Assembly (NCBI RefSeq): GCF_902705885.1 | Contig: NZ_CACSIP010000038.1 | Coordinates: 474 to 57,919 of the forward strand | From: Mycolicibacterium austroafricanum | GTDB taxonomy: Bacteria; Actinomycetota; Actinomycetes; Mycobacteriales; Mycobacteriaceae | Direction: 5' to 3' | DNA length: 57,446 bases | Part shown: positions 39,044-50,410 of the stretch, piece after piece | Position numbering within the stretch: the first letter of the stretch is position 1 | Layout of the letters: every line of letters starts with the position of its first letter | Position numbers and translations under genes: made by a program | Notes under the pieces: generated by a model | The model's input: only the letters and a program-made list of their open reading frames with translations | Database searches by the model: none | Told to the model about the DNA's origin: nothing

Positions 39044-40675
39044 ATGCCGGAAACGCATGTCGTCACCAACCAGGTCCCGCCGCTGGAGAACTTCAACCCG
39101 GCCGTTTCACCGATGCTGGCCGAGGCGCTGGTCCGGGAGGGCGGGGGATGGGGCGCCGACGAGGTCGCCGAACTCGGCACGCTGGCGGGCAGCCCGCGCG
39201 CCCAGCGGTGGGGTGAGCTGGCCGACCGACACCGGCCGATTCTGCACACCCACGACCGCTACGGACGCCGGGTCGACGAGGTGGAGTACGACCCGGCTTA
39301 CCACGAGCTGATGACGGTGGCGGTGTCGCACGGTCTGCACGCCGCGCCGTGGGACGACGACAGACCCGGCGCGCATGTCGTGCGCGCAGCCAAGACCTCG
39401 GTGTGGACGCCGGAACCCGGCCACATCTGCCCCATCTCGATGACCTATGCCGTGGTGCCCGCGCTGCGTCACAACCCGGAGCTGGCCGCACTCTACGAAC
39501 CGTTGCTGACCAGCCGGGTCTACGACCCCGCGCTCGCGGTGCCCACGACCAAGCCGGGCATCACAGCCGGGATGTCGATGACCGAGAAACAGGGCGGCTC
39601 CGACGTCCGCGCCGGCACCACCGAGGCCACCCCCAACGGCGACGGCACCTACCGGCTCACCGGGCACAAGTGGTTCACCTCGGCCCCGATGTGCGACATC
39701 TTCCTGGTGCTTGCGCAGGCCAAGAACGGCCTGAGCTGCTTCTTCCTGCCACGCATCCTGCCCGACGGCACCCGCAACCGGATGTTTCTGCAGCGGCTGA
39801 AGGACAAGCTGGGAAATCACGCCAACGCCTCGAGTGAGGTCGAGTACGACGGCGCGACGGCGTGGCTGGTCGGGGAGGAAGGCCGGGGCGTCAAGACGAT
39901 CATCGAGATGGTCAACCTGACCCGGCTGGACTGCACCCTGGGTAGCGCGACCAGCATGCGCACCGGCCTGATGCGCGCAGTCCACCACGCGCAACACCGT
40001 CAAGCGTTCGGCGCCTACCTGATCGACCAGCCGCTGATGCGCAACGTGCTCGCCGACCTCGCTGTCGAAGCCGAGGCTGCGACCACGCTGGCGATGCGGA
40101 TGGCCGGTGCCACCGACCGGGCGATACGCGGGGATGACCGCGAAACCCTGCTGCGACGGATCGGGCTGGCCGCCGCAAAGTACTGGGTGTGCAAGCGGGC
40201 GACGCCACACGCGGCTGAAGCGATGGAATGTCTCGGCGGCAACGGCTACGTGGAGGACTCGGGGATGCCGCGGCTGTACCGCGAGGCCCCGCTGATGGGC
40301 ATCTGGGAGGGGTCGGGCAATGTCAGCGCGCTCGACACGTTGCGCGCCATCGCGACCCGGCCCGAATGCATCGACGTGCTGTTCGACGAACTCGACGCCA
40401 CCACCGGCCACGATCGGCGACTGGACGCCCATGTCAGCGGTCTGCGCGACGCGCTGGGCGAAGACCTCGCAACCGTCCAGTACCGCGCCCGCAAGATCGC
40501 CGAGGACATCTCGCTGGCGCTGCAGGGTTCGCTGCTGGTGCGTTACGGGCATCCCGCCGTGGCCGAGGCGTTCCTGGCCAGCCGGCTCGGCGGGCAGTGG
40601 GGGGGTGCGTTCGGCACGCTTCCGGCCGGCCTGGATCTGGCGCCGATCATCGAGCGGGCGGAGATCAAAGCGTGA
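39044..40675 (+). CDS. fadE8: AidB-like acyl-CoA dehydrogenase (FadE8)
   Basis: 543 residues from ATG 39044, the length of E. coli AidB. Flavoprotein of the acyl-CoA dehydrogenase superfamily, with the AidB hallmark GMSMTEKQGGSDVRAGTT. Further on are GHKWFTSAPMCD and LGGNGYVEDSG; the last carries the region of the catalytic base. E. coli AidB binds DNA and protects against alkylation, with weak isovaleryl-CoA dehydrogenase activity. The M. tuberculosis orthologue (Rv0672) is named FadE8. It overlaps echA4 by 4 bp (GTGA), so the protein works with crotonases, suggesting a metabolic role as well. Confidence 0.93.
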   Translation: MPETHVVTNQVPPLENFNPAVSPMLAEALVREGGGWGADEVAELGTLAGSPRAQRWGELADRHRPILHTHDRYGRRVDEVEYDPAYHELMTVAVSHGLHAAPWDDDRPGAHVVRAAKTSVWTPEPGHICPISMTYAVVPALRHNPELAALYEPLLTSRVYDPALAVPTTKPGITAGMSMTEKQGGSDVRAGTTEATPNGDGTYRLTGHKWFTSAPMCDIFLVLAQAKNGLSCFFLPRILPDGTRNRMFLQRLKDKLGNHANASSEVEYDGATAWLVGEEGRGVKTIIEMVNLTRLDCTLGSATSMRTGLMRAVHHAQHRQAFGAYLIDQPLMRNVLADLAVEAEAATTLAMRMAGATDRAIRGDDRETLLRRIGLAAAKYWVCKRATPHAAEAMECLGGNGYVEDSGMPRLYREAPLMGIWEGSGNVSALDTLRAIATRPECIDVLFDELDATTGHDRRLDAHVSGLRDALGEDLATVQYRARKIAEDISLALQGSLLVRYGHPAVAEAFLASRLGGQWGGAFGTLPAGLDLAPIIERAEIKA

Positions 40676-41610
40676 CCCATGCGATCAGGCCGGTCGACTT
40701 CGACAACCTGAAGACGATGACCTACGAGGTCACCGACCGGGTCGCCCGGATCACGTTCAACCGCCCGGAGAAGGGCAACGCGATCGTCGCCGACACCCCG
40801 CTGGAACTCTCGGCGCTCGTCGAGCGCGCCGACCTCGACCCCAACGTGCACGTGATCCTGGTGTCCGGGCGGGGCGCCGGCTTCTGCGCGGGTTTCGACC
40901 TGTCCGCCTACGCCGAGGGGTCCTCGTCGGCCGGGGGTGGCAGCCCCTACCGCGACACCGTGCTCTCCGGTAAGACGCAGGCGGTCAACCACCTGCCGGA
41001 TCAGCCGTGGGATCCGATGATCGACTACCAGATGATGAGCCGCTTCGTTCGCGGGTTCGCCAGCCTGATGCACGCCGACAAGCCGACCGTGGTCAAGATC
41101 CACGGCTACTGCGTGGCCGGCGGCACCGACATCGCACTGCACGCCGATCAGGTCATCACCGCGTCCGACGCCAAGATCGGCTACCCACCCACCCGGGTGT
41201 GGGGTGTTCCCGCCGCCGGGCTGTGGGCACACCGCCTCGGTGATCAACGCGCGAAACGTCTCCTGCTGACCGGTGATTGCATCACCGGGGCGCAGGCCGC
41301 CGAATGGGGGCTGGCGGTGGAGGCCCCCGACCCCGCCGACCTCGACGAGCGCACCGAGCGTCTGGTACAGCGGATCGCCGCCATGCCGATCAACCAGCTG
41401 ATGATGGTGAAGCTGGCGATGAACAGCGTGCTGTACCAACAGGGCGTGGCCAACAGCGCGATGGTCTCGACGGTGTTCGACGGCGTCGCTCGCCACACCC
41501 CCGAGGGGCACGCCTTCGTCGCCGACGCGCGCGAGCACGGTTTTCGGGACGCGGTGCGTCGGCGCGACGAACCGTTCGGCGACCACGGCCGTGCCACCTC
41601 CGGAGTCTGA
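40672..41610 (+). CDS. echA4: Enoyl-CoA hydratase/isomerase family protein EchA4
   Basis: 312 residues from GTG 40672, equal to M. tuberculosis EchA4 (Rv0673), and very close to it at the N-terminus (THAIRPVDFDNLKTMTYEV). Crotonase fold: oxyanion-hole segments GRGAGFCAGFDLS and HGYCVAGGTDIALHAD. The usual catalytic Glu positions are not the classical pair of mitochondrial hydratase, so the exact reaction is open. The start overlaps the end of fadE8. The 2-bp gap to the PaaX-type regulator keeps it in one operon. Confidence 0.93.
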   Translation: MTHAIRPVDFDNLKTMTYEVTDRVARITFNRPEKGNAIVADTPLELSALVERADLDPNVHVILVSGRGAGFCAGFDLSAYAEGSSSAGGGSPYRDTVLSGKTQAVNHLPDQPWDPMIDYQMMSRFVRGFASLMHADKPTVVKIHGYCVAGGTDIALHADQVITASDAKIGYPPTRVWGVPAAGLWAHRLGDQRAKRLLLTGDCITGAQAAEWGLAVEAPDPADLDERTERLVQRIAAMPINQLMMVKLAMNSVLYQQGVANSAMVSTVFDGVARHTPEGHAFVADAREHGFRDAVRRRDEPFGDHGRATSGV

Positions 41611-41612
41611 CG

Positions 41613-42347
41613 GTGGCGCAGCCGGTCTCGCGGATGACGGCCCGCTCGGTGGTGCTCAGTGTGCTTCTCGGCGCGCACCCGGCCTGGGCGACCGCCGCGC
41701 AACTGCTGTTGCTCACCGGCGATTTCGGGATCCGGGAGTCGACGGTGCGGGTGGCTTTGACGCGGATGGTCGGCGCCGGTGATCTGGTGCGTTCCGAGGA
41801 CGGCTACCGGCTTTCCGACCGGCTCCTCGCCCGCCAGCGTCGCCAGGACGACGCGCTCAACCCGCGTAGACGGGCGTGGGACGGCACCTGGACGTTGCTG
41901 GTGATCACCACCGTCGGCACCGAGGCCCGGGCCCGCGCGGCGTTGCGGAACAGACTGCAGGACAAGCGGTTCGCCGAGCTGCGCGAAGGTGTGTGGATCA
42001 GGCCCGACAATGTCGAGGTCGATCTCGGTGCGGATGTCCGCGAGCGGGTGCGGGTGCTGCGTGCCCACGACGAGGCGCCGGACGAATTGGCCGCGCAACT
42101 GTGGGACCTGTCCGATTGGGCGGATGCCGGCCGGGACATGTTGACCGCGATGGCGGCCGCGCCGGACATCCCGGGCCGATTCACCGTCGCCGCCGCGATG
42201 GTCCGCCACCTGCTGACCGACCCGGTGCTGCCCGATGAGCTGCTTCCCGAAGACTGGCCGGGTGCCGCGTTACGGAAAGCCTACGAGGACTTCGCCGCCG
42301 AACTGGTGGCGCGACGAGACGGTGTGGAACTAGCGGAGGTTCGATGA
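41613..42347 (+). CDS. PaaX-family transcriptional regulator
   Basis: 244 residues from GTG 41613 (an ATG at 41634 is the alternative). N-terminal winged HTH: WATAAQLLLLTGDFGIRESTVRVALTRMVGAGDLVR. Then PaaX-like central and C-terminal domains: RRAWDGTWTLLVITT, LREGVWIRPDNVE and TVAAAMVRHLLTDPVLPDELLPEDWPG (in parts), the typical PaaX_C ending. PaaX represses phenylacetate-type CoA catabolism by binding acyl-CoA ligands. Corresponds to Rv0674. Its position inside the fadE8-echA operon suggests acyl-CoA-responsive control of its own operon. Confidence 0.9.
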   Translation: MAQPVSRMTARSVVLSVLLGAHPAWATAAQLLLLTGDFGIRESTVRVALTRMVGAGDLVRSEDGYRLSDRLLARQRRQDDALNPRRRAWDGTWTLLVITTVGTEARARAALRNRLQDKRFAELREGVWIRPDNVEVDLGADVRERVRVLRAHDEAPDELAAQLWDLSDWADAGRDMLTAMAAAPDIPGRFTVAAAMVRHLLTDPVLPDELLPEDWPGAALRKAYEDFAAELVARRDGVELAEVR

Positions 42348-43114
42348 GCGAGTCAGGTGGAGTACGGGTGGAGCGCACCGGGCCGGTGACGACGGTGATC
42401 ATGAACCGCCCCGCGGCCCGCAACGCTGTCAACGGCGCCGCCGCCGCGGAGTTGTTCGCGGCGTTCGAGGAGTTCGATCGTGACGACTCGTCGTCGGTGG
42501 CGGTGCTCTGGGGCGACAACGGAACCTTCTGCGCCGGAGCGGATCTCAAAGCCATCGGCACTCCGGAGGCCAACCCCGTGCACCGCACCGGACCGGCTCC
42601 GATGGGTCCGAGCCGAATGACGCTGTCCAAACCGGTCATCGCCGCGATCGGTGGCCATGCCGTCGCCGGCGGGTTGGAGCTGGCGCTGTGGTGTGACCTG
42701 CGGGTCGTCGAGCAGGACGCGATCATGGGGGTGTTCTGCCGCCGTTGGGGGGTGCCGCTGATCGACGGGGGCACGGTCCGACTGCCGCGGCTGATCGGGC
42801 ACAGTCGCGCGATGGATCTGATCCTGACCGGCCGCAGCGTGGCTGCCGACGAGGCCCTGGCGATCGGCCTGGCCAATCGTGTGGTGCCGTCAGGTCAATC
42901 CCGGCAACACGCCGAAGAGCTGGCGGCCGAGCTCGCTTCGTTGCCCCAGCAGTGTCTGCGTGCCGACCGTCGTTCGGCGCTGACGCAGTGGGGTCAGTCC
43001 GAGGCCGACGCGATGGATTTCGAGTTTGGCAGCATGTCCCGGGTGGCGGCCGAATCGCTGGAGGGCGCAGCGCAGTTCGCCGCCGGCGCGGGCCGTCACG
43101 GTGCCCCGCGCTGA
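42344..43114 (+). CDS. echA5: Enoyl-CoA hydratase/isomerase family protein EchA5
   Basis: 256 residues from ATG 42344, overlapping the regulator by 4 bp (ATGA). Crotonase fold with the oxyanion elements NGTFCAGADLKAIG and GGHAVAGGLELALWCDL, then CRRWGVPLIDGGTVRLPRL. The Arg-rich RRWGVPL segment is typical of the actinobacterial EchA5 group. Last gene of the fadE8 operon. Its TGA abuts the TGA of the convergent lipoprotein gene to form TGATCA, with no space for a terminator. Confidence 0.93.
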   Translation: MSESGGVRVERTGPVTTVIMNRPAARNAVNGAAAAELFAAFEEFDRDDSSSVAVLWGDNGTFCAGADLKAIGTPEANPVHRTGPAPMGPSRMTLSKPVIAAIGGHAVAGGLELALWCDLRVVEQDAIMGVFCRRWGVPLIDGGTVRLPRLIGHSRAMDLILTGRSVAADEALAIGLANRVVPSGQSRQHAEELAAELASLPQQCLRADRRSALTQWGQSEADAMDFEFGSMSRVAAESLEGAAQFAAGAGRHGAPR

Positions 43115-43528
43115 TCAGCCCTTGGTGATGTTGTTGTTGCTGCCGGTGTCGGTGATGTTCGGATCGCCTTCGAGGTAGGTGACCGTGTTGTTCAGCCCGA
43201 CGACCGAGAGTTCGTTGTCGACGCGGTCGAAGGTGATCTTGTTGTCCGCACCACCGATGTTGACGCTGGCGCACGTGCCGGTCACGGTCAGCGTGTTGTT
43301 GGAACCACCGACGTTGAGTGACTTGCCGTCGGCGCAGTCGATGTCGGTGGTGGTGCCGAACGAGCCGTAGTTGATCGTGTTGCCGATCTCGACCTGGGCA
43401 CCGGAGGAACCGGCCGTCGCCGTCGGGTCGGAGGAGTCCGAACTGTCGGAGCCGCACGCGGTCAACCCGAAGGTCGCCGACAGTGTCGCGACGCCCACCC
43501 AGCCGGCCAGTCGCATCAAGGCGGTCAC
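43115..43528 (-). CDS. DUF3060 lipoprotein (Rv0679c-like)
   Basis: 137 residues from GTG 43528, which overlaps the stop of the next gene upstream (GTGA). Lipobox LTAC at the end of a signal peptide (GWVGVATLSATFGLTAC), so it is membrane-anchored outside the cell. A Ser/Asp/Thr-rich linker precedes a domain of short repeats containing NVGGSNNTLTVTG, ADNKITFD, LNNTVTY and GSNNNITKG, a right-handed beta-helix-like pattern typical of DUF3060. Function unknown. Matches the position of Rv0679c. Confidence 0.85.
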   Translation of the reverse strand: MTALMRLAGWVGVATLSATFGLTACGSDSSDSSDPTATAGSSGAQVEIGNTINYGSFGTTTDIDCADGKSLNVGGSNNTLTVTGTCASVNIGGADNKITFDRVDNELSVVGLNNTVTYLEGDPNITDTGSNNNITKG

Positions 43529-43905
43529 GTCGGCACCTGGCCGATGCGGTTCGTCATCCCCAGTTCGCGGCCCCGGTCCCAGACGACGGGCGCGCCGTTC
43601 TTGTAGAACACCGTCTGGTCCCAGCCGTAGACGGTGATGTCGTTGATGACGTTGTCCGCGATGACCACGTTCGACGATCCCTGCACCGACACCGCCCAGC
43701 AGGTGCCGAGCGCGTTGATCTGGTTGCCGGTGCCCACCACGATCAGCGTTGCGTTGTTGCAGTCCACGGTCTGGACGACACCTTGACCGGTGATGTGGGT
43801 GTCTCCGTTCTCGGCGTGCGCCACCGGGGCCACCGCCGCCAGCACCGCCGCGACGCCGAGCGCGCTCGCGGCCGCTACCCGTCCCACCGCTGATGAAGTC
43901 ACCAT
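43525..43905 (-). CDS. DUF3060 exported protein (Rv0680c-like)
   Basis: 126 residues from ATG 43905, with AAGGGAATC before it. Signal peptide: VGRVAAASALGVAAVLAAVAPVAHA, with cleavage after AHA. The mature domain has the same short-repeat pattern as its neighbour: CNNATLIVVGTGNQINA, GSSNVVIADNVINDITVYG. It has one Cys pair (VDCNN and GTCWAV), possibly a disulfide. Translationally coupled to the lipoprotein downstream; the two probably form one envelope-associated unit. Function unknown. Confidence 0.85.
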   Translation of the reverse strand: MVTSSAVGRVAAASALGVAAVLAAVAPVAHAENGDTHITGQGVVQTVDCNNATLIVVGTGNQINALGTCWAVSVQGSSNVVIADNVINDITVYGWDQTVFYKNGAPVVWDRGRELGMTNRIGQVPT

Positions 43906-44024
43906 GATTCCCTTCGCGTCGCACAGCCAGCGCCAAGCCTACGACGTCTGCCGGTCGCGTCGTCGGCCTTCGCCTGTTCGCCACGGGTCGCTTTGGCCAG
44001 GCGTGCTCGGTAGCGTGAGCGGCG

Positions 44025-44579
44025 ATGCTCCGGAGTTCGGGACGTTTCGGACAACTTCTCATCGTGGCGGTCACAACGACGGCGACGGTTGCAGGATGCA
44101 CCCATTCGGTCGGTGGGACGGCGCAACGAGCAGAGTCCGAGGTTCCGGACCCCGAGCGGAGCTACGGCTACGTCGACGACCGCTGTGGTCTGCTCGACGA
44201 CGGCTCGGTGCAGGACATCCTCCAGGCCGACGAGATCACCAGGCCCTACAGCGGCGCGGTGTGCCAGTACATCTTGTCGCGGCCCTCGGGGGCGGGGTCA
44301 CAGATCGTCGACGTCACGTTCTCCTGGTTCGACACCGGCAGCCTCGACCGGGAACGCGAACTGGCGGAGGCGCGCGGGGCGGTGGTCAACGAGGTCGTCC
44401 TGGAGCGCCACGACGTGTTCTCGGCGCGCCGGGACATCACCGGGGCCGCATGCTCGGCCACCGCCGCGGCAGGCACCGGCGTGTTGAGTTGGTGGGTGCA
44501 GTTCCGCGGGGTGAGCACCGGCGACCCGTGCGCCGAGGCCGAGAAGCTGCTGTCGGCGACGCTGCGTTCGGACATGTGA
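44025..44579 (+). CDS. DUF3558 lipoprotein
   Basis: 184 residues from ATG 44025. Lipobox VAGC at about residues 22-25 after a hydrophobic LLIVAVTTTATVAG, so an exported lipoprotein. The mature part has Cys pairs (RCGLLD with AVCQYI; AACSAT with DPCAEAEKLL), the arrangement of DUF3558 proteins of mycobacteria. TAGCGT (44011-44016) just upstream allows a near-leaderless start. Function unknown. One base separates it from a second protein of the same family, so they are an operon pair. Confidence 0.83.
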   Translation: MLRSSGRFGQLLIVAVTTTATVAGCTHSVGGTAQRAESEVPDPERSYGYVDDRCGLLDDGSVQDILQADEITRPYSGAVCQYILSRPSGAGSQIVDVTFSWFDTGSLDRERELAEARGAVVNEVVLERHDVFSARRDITGAACSATAAAGTGVLSWWVQFRGVSTGDPCAEAEKLLSATLRSDM

Positions 44580-44580
44580 C

Positions 44581-45111
44581 GTGGCCACGACAATGATCCT
44601 GGCCCGGGCGGGCGTCGCACTGTCGGCCGCGTTGCTGGTCGGGTGCGCAAACACCGGATCCCCCGACGATTCGGCTCCGGGTACGGGAGCGACCGGCGCC
44701 GGATTCCGCAGCGTGGACTGCAACGGCGTCACCGATGCCGACGTCGACGCAGCGGCTGGATCAGAGCTGTTCGCGGCGGCGGTGGTCAGTGACGCCGGGT
44801 GCTTCTGGCAGGAACAGATGGGGCTCGGCAGCCTCGGCGCCGGTATGGGCATCTCCACGTGGTGGTACCGCGGCAGCGACATGGACACCGAGCGCGAGCT
44901 CGAAGAGCTGGCCGGGCGCACGCTGACCGAACTGTCGATCGACGGGAACCAGGGTTTCAAGGCCCACGACGACACCGCCTGCAGCATCTACGTCGCCAAG
45001 GGCGCCGACGTGATCACGTGGTCGATCCAGACGCTGAACTCGGCCACGCTGCCTGATCTGTGCACGATCGTCGAGCGGTTGGCTCGCCTGAGCCAGGACC
45101 GGGTGAACTAG
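44581..45111 (+). CDS. DUF3558 lipoprotein (second)
   Basis: 176 residues from GTG 44581, starting one base after the previous stop. Lipobox LVGC follows a hydrophobic ILARAGVALSAALLVG. The mature protein has the DUF3558 pattern CNGVTDADVDAAAG, GCFWQEQM, RELEELAGR and DLCTIVERLARL. Paralogous to the preceding gene. A secreted partner pair is inferred from adjacency; the role is unknown. Confidence 0.83.
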   Translation: MATTMILARAGVALSAALLVGCANTGSPDDSAPGTGATGAGFRSVDCNGVTDADVDAAAGSELFAAAVVSDAGCFWQEQMGLGSLGAGMGISTWWYRGSDMDTERELEELAGRTLTELSIDGNQGFKAHDDTACSIYVAKGADVITWSIQTLNSATLPDLCTIVERLARLSQDRVN

Positions 45112-45173
45112 AGTTTCGCTGACCCGGCCCATCCTGCGACAGGGTCATGGACGACCTGAGGGGGAACCGCGAG

Positions 45174-45749
45174 ATGGCAGCTCGGCCGCTGCGTTCAGCG
45201 AGGCTGAGCCGTGACTCCATCGTCAACGCCGCACTGACGTTCCTCGACCGTGAGGGCTGGGACGCGTTGACGATCAACGCGCTGGCCAACCAACTGGGGA
45301 CCAAGGGCCCGTCGCTCTACAACCACGTGCACAGCCTCGACGATCTGCGCCGGACGGTGCGGATGCGGGTCGTCGGCGACATCATCGACATGCTCAGCAC
45401 TGTCGGTCAGGGCCGCAGCCCCGACGACGCGGTGATGGTGATGGCCAGCGCGTACCGCAGCTACGCCCACCACCATCCGGGCCGGTACTCGGCGTTCACC
45501 CGGATGCCGCTGGGCGGCGACGACCCGGAGTTCACCGAGGTCACCAGGGCCGCGGCGGCGCCGGTGATTTCCGTGCTGGCCGCCTACGGACTGGACACCG
45601 AGGCGGCGTTCTTCGCCGCGCTGGAGTTCTGGTCGGCGATGCACGGGTTCGTGCTCCTGGAGATGACCGGGGTGATGGTCGGCATCGACACCGACGCGGT
45701 GTTCACGGACATGGTGATGAGGCTGGCGGCCGGCATGCGAAGTCGATGA
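45174..45749 (+). CDS. TetR family transcriptional regulator (Rv0681-like)
   Basis: 191 residues from ATG 45174, preferred over ATG 45147 because GAGGGGGA lies nine bases before it. N-terminal HTH: SRDSIVNAALTFLDREGWDALTINALANQLGTKGPSLYNHV (in parts), a clear TetR recognition helix. The C-terminal domain resembles the WHG/TetR_C_33 type, including a YRSYAHHHPGRYSAFTRMP segment. Corresponds to Rv0681, upstream of rpsL. Its target is unknown; the nearest genes are the lipoproteins upstream. Confidence 0.87.
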   Translation: MAARPLRSARLSRDSIVNAALTFLDREGWDALTINALANQLGTKGPSLYNHVHSLDDLRRTVRMRVVGDIIDMLSTVGQGRSPDDAVMVMASAYRSYAHHHPGRYSAFTRMPLGGDDPEFTEVTRAAAAPVISVLAAYGLDTEAAFFAALEFWSAMHGFVLLEMTGVMVGIDTDAVFTDMVMRLAAGMRSR

Positions 45750-45819
45750 GTAATTCCCTGTAGCATCGACGGTGGCCCTGACCTGCGTGAACGGCGCTGC
45801 GTAGCGCTCCTCGGCGGGT

Positions 45820-45849
45820 TTGGATCGGTGCGGTCTGCCCTGGTATTGT
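45820..45849 (+). promoter_or_regulatory. Probable promoter of rpsL-rpsG-fusA-tuf
   Basis: TTGGAT (45820-45825) and TATTGT (45844-45849), spacing 18 bp. It predicts a 5' leader of about 240 nt before rpsL. The rest of the 347-bp gap has no credible gene. Confidence 0.6.
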
Positions 45850-46096
45850 GGACGATCGTGCCTGGCAAATAGGGCGCTTGTGTCTTTTACGATTCACGAG
45901 CATGCCTGCACGCCGGGCAACTTCGCATGTCCGCCATGCTTTGGAAATGCAGGCACCGCCTCGACCTTTTCCTCGGCGGCCGCGTGCGACACGCCCGGCC
46001 CCGGGGTAACGGGGAGGGGCAAAACTGCAGGACACAGAACTTCAGAAGTACGAAGAACGACACGTCACAACGACGAGCTACACAGGAAGCCGGTAC

Positions 46097-46471
46097 ATGC
46101 CAACCATCAACCAGCTGGTCCGCAAGGGTCGCCGCGACAAGATCGCCAAGGTGAAGACGGCGGCCCTCAAGGGCAGCCCGCAGCGCCGTGGCGTGTGCAC
46201 TCGCGTGTACACGACGACTCCGAAGAAGCCGAACTCGGCGCTCCGCAAGGTCGCCCGTGTGAAGCTGACCAGCCAGGTCGAGGTCACCGCCTACATCCCC
46301 GGTGAGGGTCACAACCTCCAGGAGCACTCGATGGTGCTGGTGCGCGGCGGTCGTGTGAAGGACCTTCCCGGTGTGCGCTACAAGATCATCCGCGGCTCGC
46401 TCGACACGCAGGGCGTGAAGAACCGCAAGCAAGCCCGCAGCCGCTACGGCGCGAAGAAGGAGAAGAGCTGA
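46097..46471 (+). CDS. rpsL: 30S ribosomal protein S12
   Basis: 124 residues from ATG 46097, with an AGGAAGCC-like RBS. S12 sits in the decoding centre and sets accuracy. Key segments are [22 protein letters not shown] and [16 protein letters not shown] (both quoted only in part). Lys43 and Lys88, the main streptomycin-resistance positions, are wild type. It overlaps rpsG by a base pair group (TGATG). First gene of the str operon. Confidence 0.98.
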
Positions 46472-46941
46472 TGCCGCGCAAAGGGCCCGCGCCGAAGCGT
46501 CCGCTGGTGAACGACCCGGTCTACGGGTCCCAGCTGGTCACCCAGCTGGTGAACAAGGTGCTGCTGGACGGGAAGAAATCGCTGGCCGAACGCATTGTTT
46601 ACGGTGCGCTCGAACAGGCTCGTGACAAGACCGGCACCGATCCGGTCGTCACCCTCAAGCGCGCGTTGGACAACGTCAAGCCCGCCCTCGAGGTGCGTAG
46701 TCGCCGTGTCGGCGGCGCGACCTACCAGGTGCCCGTCGAGGTCCGCCCGGAGCGGTCGACCACGCTGGCGCTGCGCTGGCTGGTCACCTTCTCCAAGAAC
46801 CGTCGCGAGAAGACCATGGTCGAGCGGCTCGCCAACGAGATCCTGGACGCCAGCAATGGCCTGGGTGCCGCCGTCAAGCGACGCGAGGACACCCACAAGA
46901 TGGCCGAGGCGAACCGGGCCTTCGCGCACTACCGCTGGTGA
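46471..46941 (+). CDS. rpsG: 30S ribosomal protein S7
   Basis: 156 residues from ATG 46471, sharing its A with the rpsL stop. S7 initiates assembly of the small-subunit head by binding 16S rRNA. Family motifs are KRPLVNDPVYGS, NVKPALEVRSRRVGGATYQV and RTFAHYRW-like FAHYRW at the C-terminus. In E. coli S7 also represses this operon by binding upstream of its own gene; here the overlap with rpsL leaves no intergenic target. fusA follows 64 bp downstream. Confidence 0.98.
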   Translation: MPRKGPAPKRPLVNDPVYGSQLVTQLVNKVLLDGKKSLAERIVYGALEQARDKTGTDPVVTLKRALDNVKPALEVRSRRVGGATYQVPVEVRPERSTTLALRWLVTFSKNRREKTMVERLANEILDASNGLGAAVKRREDTHKMAEANRAFAHYRW

Positions 46942-47005
46942 TCACGGCCCCTCGGGGCAGCACACAGAACACCTATCTAGCAAGCGAAAGAGTGGGAATT
47001 TAGCC

Positions 47006-49108
<2,103 letters not shown>

Positions 49109-49199
49109 AACCGGACCCCGTCGCCCGACGGGACCACACAACTGAAAAAATCAACACTGCTTTAGAAGAAGCACCAACACAGTCCAGGAGGACACCACA

Positions 49200-50390
49200 G
49201 TGGCGAAGGCGAAGTTCGAGCGGACGAAGCCGCACGTCAACATCGGGACCATCGGTCACGTTGACCACGGCAAGACCACGCTGACTGCAGCAATCACCAA
49301 GGTTCTGCACGACAAGTTCCCCGAGTTGAACGAGTCGCGCGCATTCGACCAGATCGACAATGCGCCCGAAGAGCGTCAGCGCGGCATCACGATCAACATC
49401 TCCCACGTGGAGTACCAGACCGACAAGCGTCACTACGCGCACGTCGACGCCCCCGGTCACGCTGACTACATCAAGAACATGATCACCGGTGCCGCCCAGA
49501 TGGACGGAGCGATCCTGGTGGTCGCCGCCACTGACGGTCCGATGCCCCAGACCCGCGAGCACGTGCTGCTGGCGCGTCAGGTCGGCGTGCCCTACATCCT
49601 GGTCGCGCTGAACAAGGCCGACGCCGTCGACGATGAGGAGCTCATCGAGCTCGTCGAGCTGGAGGTCCGCGAACTGCTGGCCGCCCAGGACTTCGACGAG
49701 GAGGCCCCGGTCGTGCGCGTCTCGGCGCTCAAGGCCCTCGAAGGCGACCCGGAGTGGGTCAAGTCGGTCGAGGAGCTCATGGAGGCCGTCGACGCGTCGA
49801 TCCCGGACCCGGTCCGCGACACCGAGAAGCCGTTCCTGATGCCCGTCGAGGACGTCTTCACGATCACCGGCCGCGGCACCGTGGTCACCGGTCGTGTCGA
49901 GCGCGGCGTGGTCAACGTGAACGAGGAAGTCGAGATCGTCGGCATCAAGACCACCAGCACCAAGACCACGGTCACTGGTGTGGAGATGTTCCGCAAGCTG
50001 CTCGACCAGGGCCAGGCCGGCGACAACGTCGGGCTGCTGCTGCGTGGCATCAAGCGCGAGGACGTGGAGCGCGGCCAGGTCGTCATCAAGCCGGGCACCA
50101 CCACCCCGCACACCGAGTTCGAGGGCCAGGTCTACATCCTGTCCAAGGACGAGGGCGGCCGTCACACGCCGTTCTTCAACAACTACCGTCCGCAGTTCTA
50201 CTTCCGCACCACCGACGTGACCGGTGTGGTGACGCTGCCGGAGGGCACCGAGATGGTGATGCCGGGTGACAACACCGACATCTCCGTCAAGCTGATCCAG
50301 CCCGTCGCCATGGACGAGGGTCTGCGCTTCGCGATTCGCGAGGGCGGCCGTACCGTCGGCGCCGGCCGGGTCACCAAGATCATCAAGTGA
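49200..50390 (+). CDS. tuf: Elongation factor Tu
   Basis: 396 residues from GTG 49200, with AGGAGG upstream. Delivers aminoacyl-tRNA to the ribosome. GTPase motifs are GHVDHGKT, DAPGHADY and NKADAVDD; the domain 2-3 region includes RGTVVTGRVERG and PGDNTDISVKLIQPVA. Only one tuf copy is seen in this window. A terminator hairpin starts 21 bp after the stop, ending the rpsL operon. Confidence 0.98.
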   Translation: MAKAKFERTKPHVNIGTIGHVDHGKTTLTAAITKVLHDKFPELNESRAFDQIDNAPEERQRGITINISHVEYQTDKRHYAHVDAPGHADYIKNMITGAAQMDGAILVVAATDGPMPQTREHVLLARQVGVPYILVALNKADAVDDEELIELVELEVRELLAAQDFDEEAPVVRVSALKALEGDPEWVKSVEELMEAVDASIPDPVRDTEKPFLMPVEDVFTITGRGTVVTGRVERGVVNVNEEVEIVGIKTTSTKTTVTGVEMFRKLLDQGQAGDNVGLLLRGIKREDVERGQVVIKPGTTTPHTEFEGQVYILSKDEGGRHTPFFNNYRPQFYFRTTDVTGVVTLPEGTEMVMPGDNTDISVKLIQPVAMDEGLRFAIREGGRTVGAGRVTKIIK

Positions 50391-50410
50391 TCTAGGCTCT
50401 GCCAACGAAC

